NCBI GenBank assembly: GCA_900538365.1
Contig: UPXT01000054.1
Span: 1 to 14,630 of the forward strand
Length of the DNA stretch: 14,630 bases
From: an uncultured Acidaminococcus sp.
GTDB taxonomy: Bacteria > Bacillota > Negativicutes > Acidaminococcales > Acidaminococcaceae
Direction of reading: 5' to 3'
The notes beneath the pieces are model-generated. The model saw only the letters and a list, made by a program, of their open reading frames with translations, had not been told where the DNA came from and did no database searches. The position numbers were made by a program, and so were the translations under genes. This document shows positions 13,257-14,630 of this stretch, piece after piece (the first letter of the stretch is position 1; the number at the start of each line of letters is the position of its first letter).

Positions 13257-13727
13257 CTAGTCCCTGCTGCATTTTTCGGCGTCCACGGCAAGGACAAACA
13301 TAAGGACGTAGAGGGCGTCAGCAGGATCTGCTACATCAAGAACATAGGTATCGGTAAGATTGAGAAGCTCTTTACTAATGCTCGCAATGCGATTTCTGTT
13401 CCTATCGCGAATGGTGTAGTCCCATTCGAAGATATTGCCTTTTGCTTTCCAGCCCAAAAAGTCGAGGGAATAACTTGGTGAAAAGAGGCTGATGTTCTTT
13501 TTGACGCTGCCCAAGTGGCGGCCGTCTGCAGAAAGTTCAAATTTAGGAAGGAGTGTGACAATCTTTTCCTTGACTTTACCCACTTCCCTTCCAAAGGCGT
13601 CGTAAATCTTGAGGCAGTGACCCCAGGATAGCTGGCCCTTTACAACAAAAAGGGTGTCCCCGTTTTCGTTATAGATATCATAGCTATCGAGCCAGGAAAA
13701 GATGCGCTGACGGAACAGTAGTTTCAT
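13257..13727 (-). CDS. LURP-one-related (LOR/DUF567, YxjI-type) family protein
   Basis: A 156-residue cytoplasmic protein of the Tubby-like LURP-one-related fold. It shows the usual order of beta strands: N-terminal KLLFRQRIFSWLDSYDIYNE, then DTLFVVKGQLSWGHCLKIYD (24-43), FGREVGKVKEK (45-55), the KFELSADGRHLGSVKK region (62-77), FLGWKAKGNIFEWDYTIRD (90-108), and a closing YVLDVADPADALYVLMFVLAVD helix (128-149) matching the buried C-terminal helix of tubby folds. Bacterial members have no established activity; lipid or membrane association is proposed for tubby relatives. The ATG has an AAGGAG site 6 nt upstream and follows the HD-domain gene by 19 nt, so the two are co-transcribed. Confidence 0.82.
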   Translation of the reverse strand: MKLLFRQRIFSWLDSYDIYNENGDTLFVVKGQLSWGHCLKIYDAFGREVGKVKEKIVTLLPKFELSADGRHLGSVKKNISLFSPSYSLDFLGWKAKGNIFEWDYTIRDRNRNRIASISKELLNLTDTYVLDVADPADALYVLMFVLAVDAEKCSRD

Positions 13728-13746
13728 GGGGTTCTCCTTTTAATCA

Positions 13747-14508
13747 TCAGATTGTATGTACAAGTTCACGGATTTCATCAAGTTTTTGTTCGGTCTCGGA
13801 ATTTTGGGAATGAAAGTCCAGAAGCTTGGCATAGTTTCCTTCCTCCCAGGCAATCTTCCGGCTGATGGAAAAGTTCAGGTCAAAATAAAAGCACAAGGCA
13901 CCAACGTAAAAGTCCATAAAGGTTGCTTTGCTTTGCGTTTTGACAAGGCGTCTTGCCCTCGCCTGAGCCATGACGGAGTCAGAGATAGACTGCCTTTCAA
14001 GGTCCGACCAGTCGACGTTCCAGACGTTGATGTTCTTTTCCCTGTACATGACGTAGACGCGAAAGATATCAAGCTTGTCGGCGTCCCGGATGAGGCGGGC
14101 AAAATGAAGTTCCCGCTTGGATAAATCCCCTCTTACTTCATAGACGTTATGTTCCCCAATGGCAGCCCGGATGACGTCATTTTCCTCAGAGGACGCAATA
14201 AAATCCTTGATATGGTCTTCCTCAAAAAGAACATGGACGCCGTATTTCGCATGATCCATGGAACGATAATCGAAAAAGGTCTGATAGCGCCGCAACTGCT
14301 CAAAGCGGCCAATATCATGGAGGATACCAATGAGCCAGGCCAAATCAATCTCCTCTTTTTCCATGGAAAGGCTTTGGGCAATCCGTTCAGAAAGGGCTGC
14401 CACGCGCAGGGAATGGGCATATTTAAGGTTCACTCCCGGCCCCATGCCACAAAACCCATCCACATAGGATTTAAAGGTGTCCAGGATGTTTTTTCGTAAG
14501 ATTTCCAT
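13747..14508 (-). CDS. HD-domain metal-dependent phosphohydrolase
   Basis: A 253-residue cytoplasmic protein with an HD domain over about 28-150. Visible metal-binding positions are His32 (AHSLRV), the His64-Asp65 pair in GILHDIGRFEQ, His86 (DHAKYG), His92 (GVHVL), His120 (IGEHN) and Asp142 (RDADKLDIFR). This arrangement is typical of HD-type phosphohydrolases, in which an additional His pair is compatible with nucleotide or cyclic-nucleotide hydrolysis. The residues after about 150 are not recognised as another domain. The start is the ATG at 14508-14506, 7 nt after an AGGAG site; an ATG two codons earlier is too close to it, and the longer ORF to 14577 would run through the promoter. First gene of a two-gene unit with the LURP protein. 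Substrate unknown. Confidence 0.85.
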   Translation of the reverse strand: MEILRKNILDTFKSYVDGFCGMGPGVNLKYAHSLRVAALSERIAQSLSMEKEEIDLAWLIGILHDIGRFEQLRRYQTFFDYRSMDHAKYGVHVLFEEDHIKDFIASSEENDVIRAAIGEHNVYEVRGDLSKRELHFARLIRDADKLDIFRVYVMYREKNINVWNVDWSDLERQSISDSVMAQARARRLVKTQSKATFMDFYVGALCFYFDLNFSISRKIAWEEGNYAKLLDFHSQNSETEQKLDEIRELVHTI

Positions 14509-14548
14509 CGTCATACTCCTATCAGATTGGGGCACACCCCTACCCTGT

Positions 14549-14577
14549 AGTATACCCGTTTTGCTGAATTTGAGCAA
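14549..14577 (-). promoter_or_regulatory. Promoter of the HD/LURP operon
   Basis: On the minus strand, TTGCTC (14577-14572) and TATACT (14554-14549) are spaced by 17 nt, 40 nt before the start codon. The -10 matches five of six consensus bases, the -35 four of six. The IS end begins 6 bp upstream of the -35, so this promoter is intact. Confidence 0.6.
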
Positions 14578-14583
14578 AAAAGA

Positions 14584-14630
14584 GGTTCTTTGTCAAATTT
14601 TGGGGTGCTAAAGTATCTATGCACTCCTGG
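14584..14630. mobile_element. Terminal fragment of an insertion sequence (right copy)
   Basis: A perfect 47-bp inverted copy of bases 2-48, with the element end beginning GGTTCTTTGTCAA at 14584 and the body extending rightwards out of the window. It contains an outward-facing TTGACA on the minus strand (14596-14591), directed at the HD gene. The 8-bp host flanks at the two ends (49-56 and 14576-14583) are both A-rich but not identical, so they do not form one target duplication. Confidence 0.6.

Noticed and set aside
13089..13481. Plus-strand frame with several Cys (CxC and CxxC spacing) suggesting a zinc-binding protein
   Set aside because: It starts at a GTG without a ribosome site, and its second half runs antisense through the LURP gene, so coding is unlikely.
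14559..14581. Stem TTTTGCT/AGCAAAA followed by A residues near the right IS end
   Set aside because: It is AT-rich and weak, and coincides with the promoter of the HD gene; more likely chance symmetry around the -35 region than a terminator.

Overview
The window looks like a chromosomal segment of a Gram-negative-staining Firmicute (class Negativicutes; the Acidaminococcaceae/Veillonellaceae neighbourhood is my best guess, Acidaminococcus-like). The reasons are a Firmicute-style operon with strong AAGGAGG-type ribosome binding sites and frequent TTG/GTG starts, roughly balanced base composition, and a classical outer-membrane autotransporter, which requires a diderm envelope. The genus is an inference; no rRNA or other marker is present.

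Layout. (1) Bases 1-48 and 14584-14630 are a 47-bp perfect inverted repeat, read as the outer ends of two copies of an insertion sequence in opposite orientation. The window is therefore probably a contig that broke in a repeated IS. (2) Bases 95-7648 hold nine tightly packed minus-strand genes. In transcription order they are a sodium:solute symporter, a secreted glucosaminidase, trmL, a QueD/PTPS-family enzyme, folE2, folP, folK, an unidentified membrane protein and a family-2 glycosyltransferase. One good promoter lies upstream (7686-7714) and a rho-independent terminator at the end (49-81). (3) A UPF0173 metal-dependent hydrolase is transcribed divergently (7847-8512). (4) About 1.07 kb without a convincing gene (8513-9587) is unusually rich in inverted repeats, including a 155-bp structured element and a terminator just before the next promoter. 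(5) A 973-residue autotransporter with a repeated passenger domain lies at 9588-12509. (6) About 750 bp without a convincing gene follows, containing a bidirectional terminator. (7) A two-gene minus-strand operon encodes an HD-domain hydrolase and a LURP-one-related protein, with its promoter next to the right-hand IS end.

How the genes work together. FolE2, the PTPS-like enzyme, FolK and FolP cover most of the route from GTP to dihydropteroate. No folB (dihydroneopterin aldolase) is in the cluster. The PTPS-like enzyme carries both a Cys and a Glu at the active-site motif, the pattern reported for PTPS proteins that can bypass FolB, so the operon may encode a FolB-independent folate pathway. 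Queuosine synthesis is the competing role for that enzyme. The glucosaminidase, glycosyltransferase and autotransporter act at the envelope.

I saw no CRISPR array, tRNA, rRNA, phage genes or recognisable defence system. The most unusual signals are the Cys+Glu PTPS in the folate operon, the paired IS ends, and the structured non-coding region before the autotransporter.
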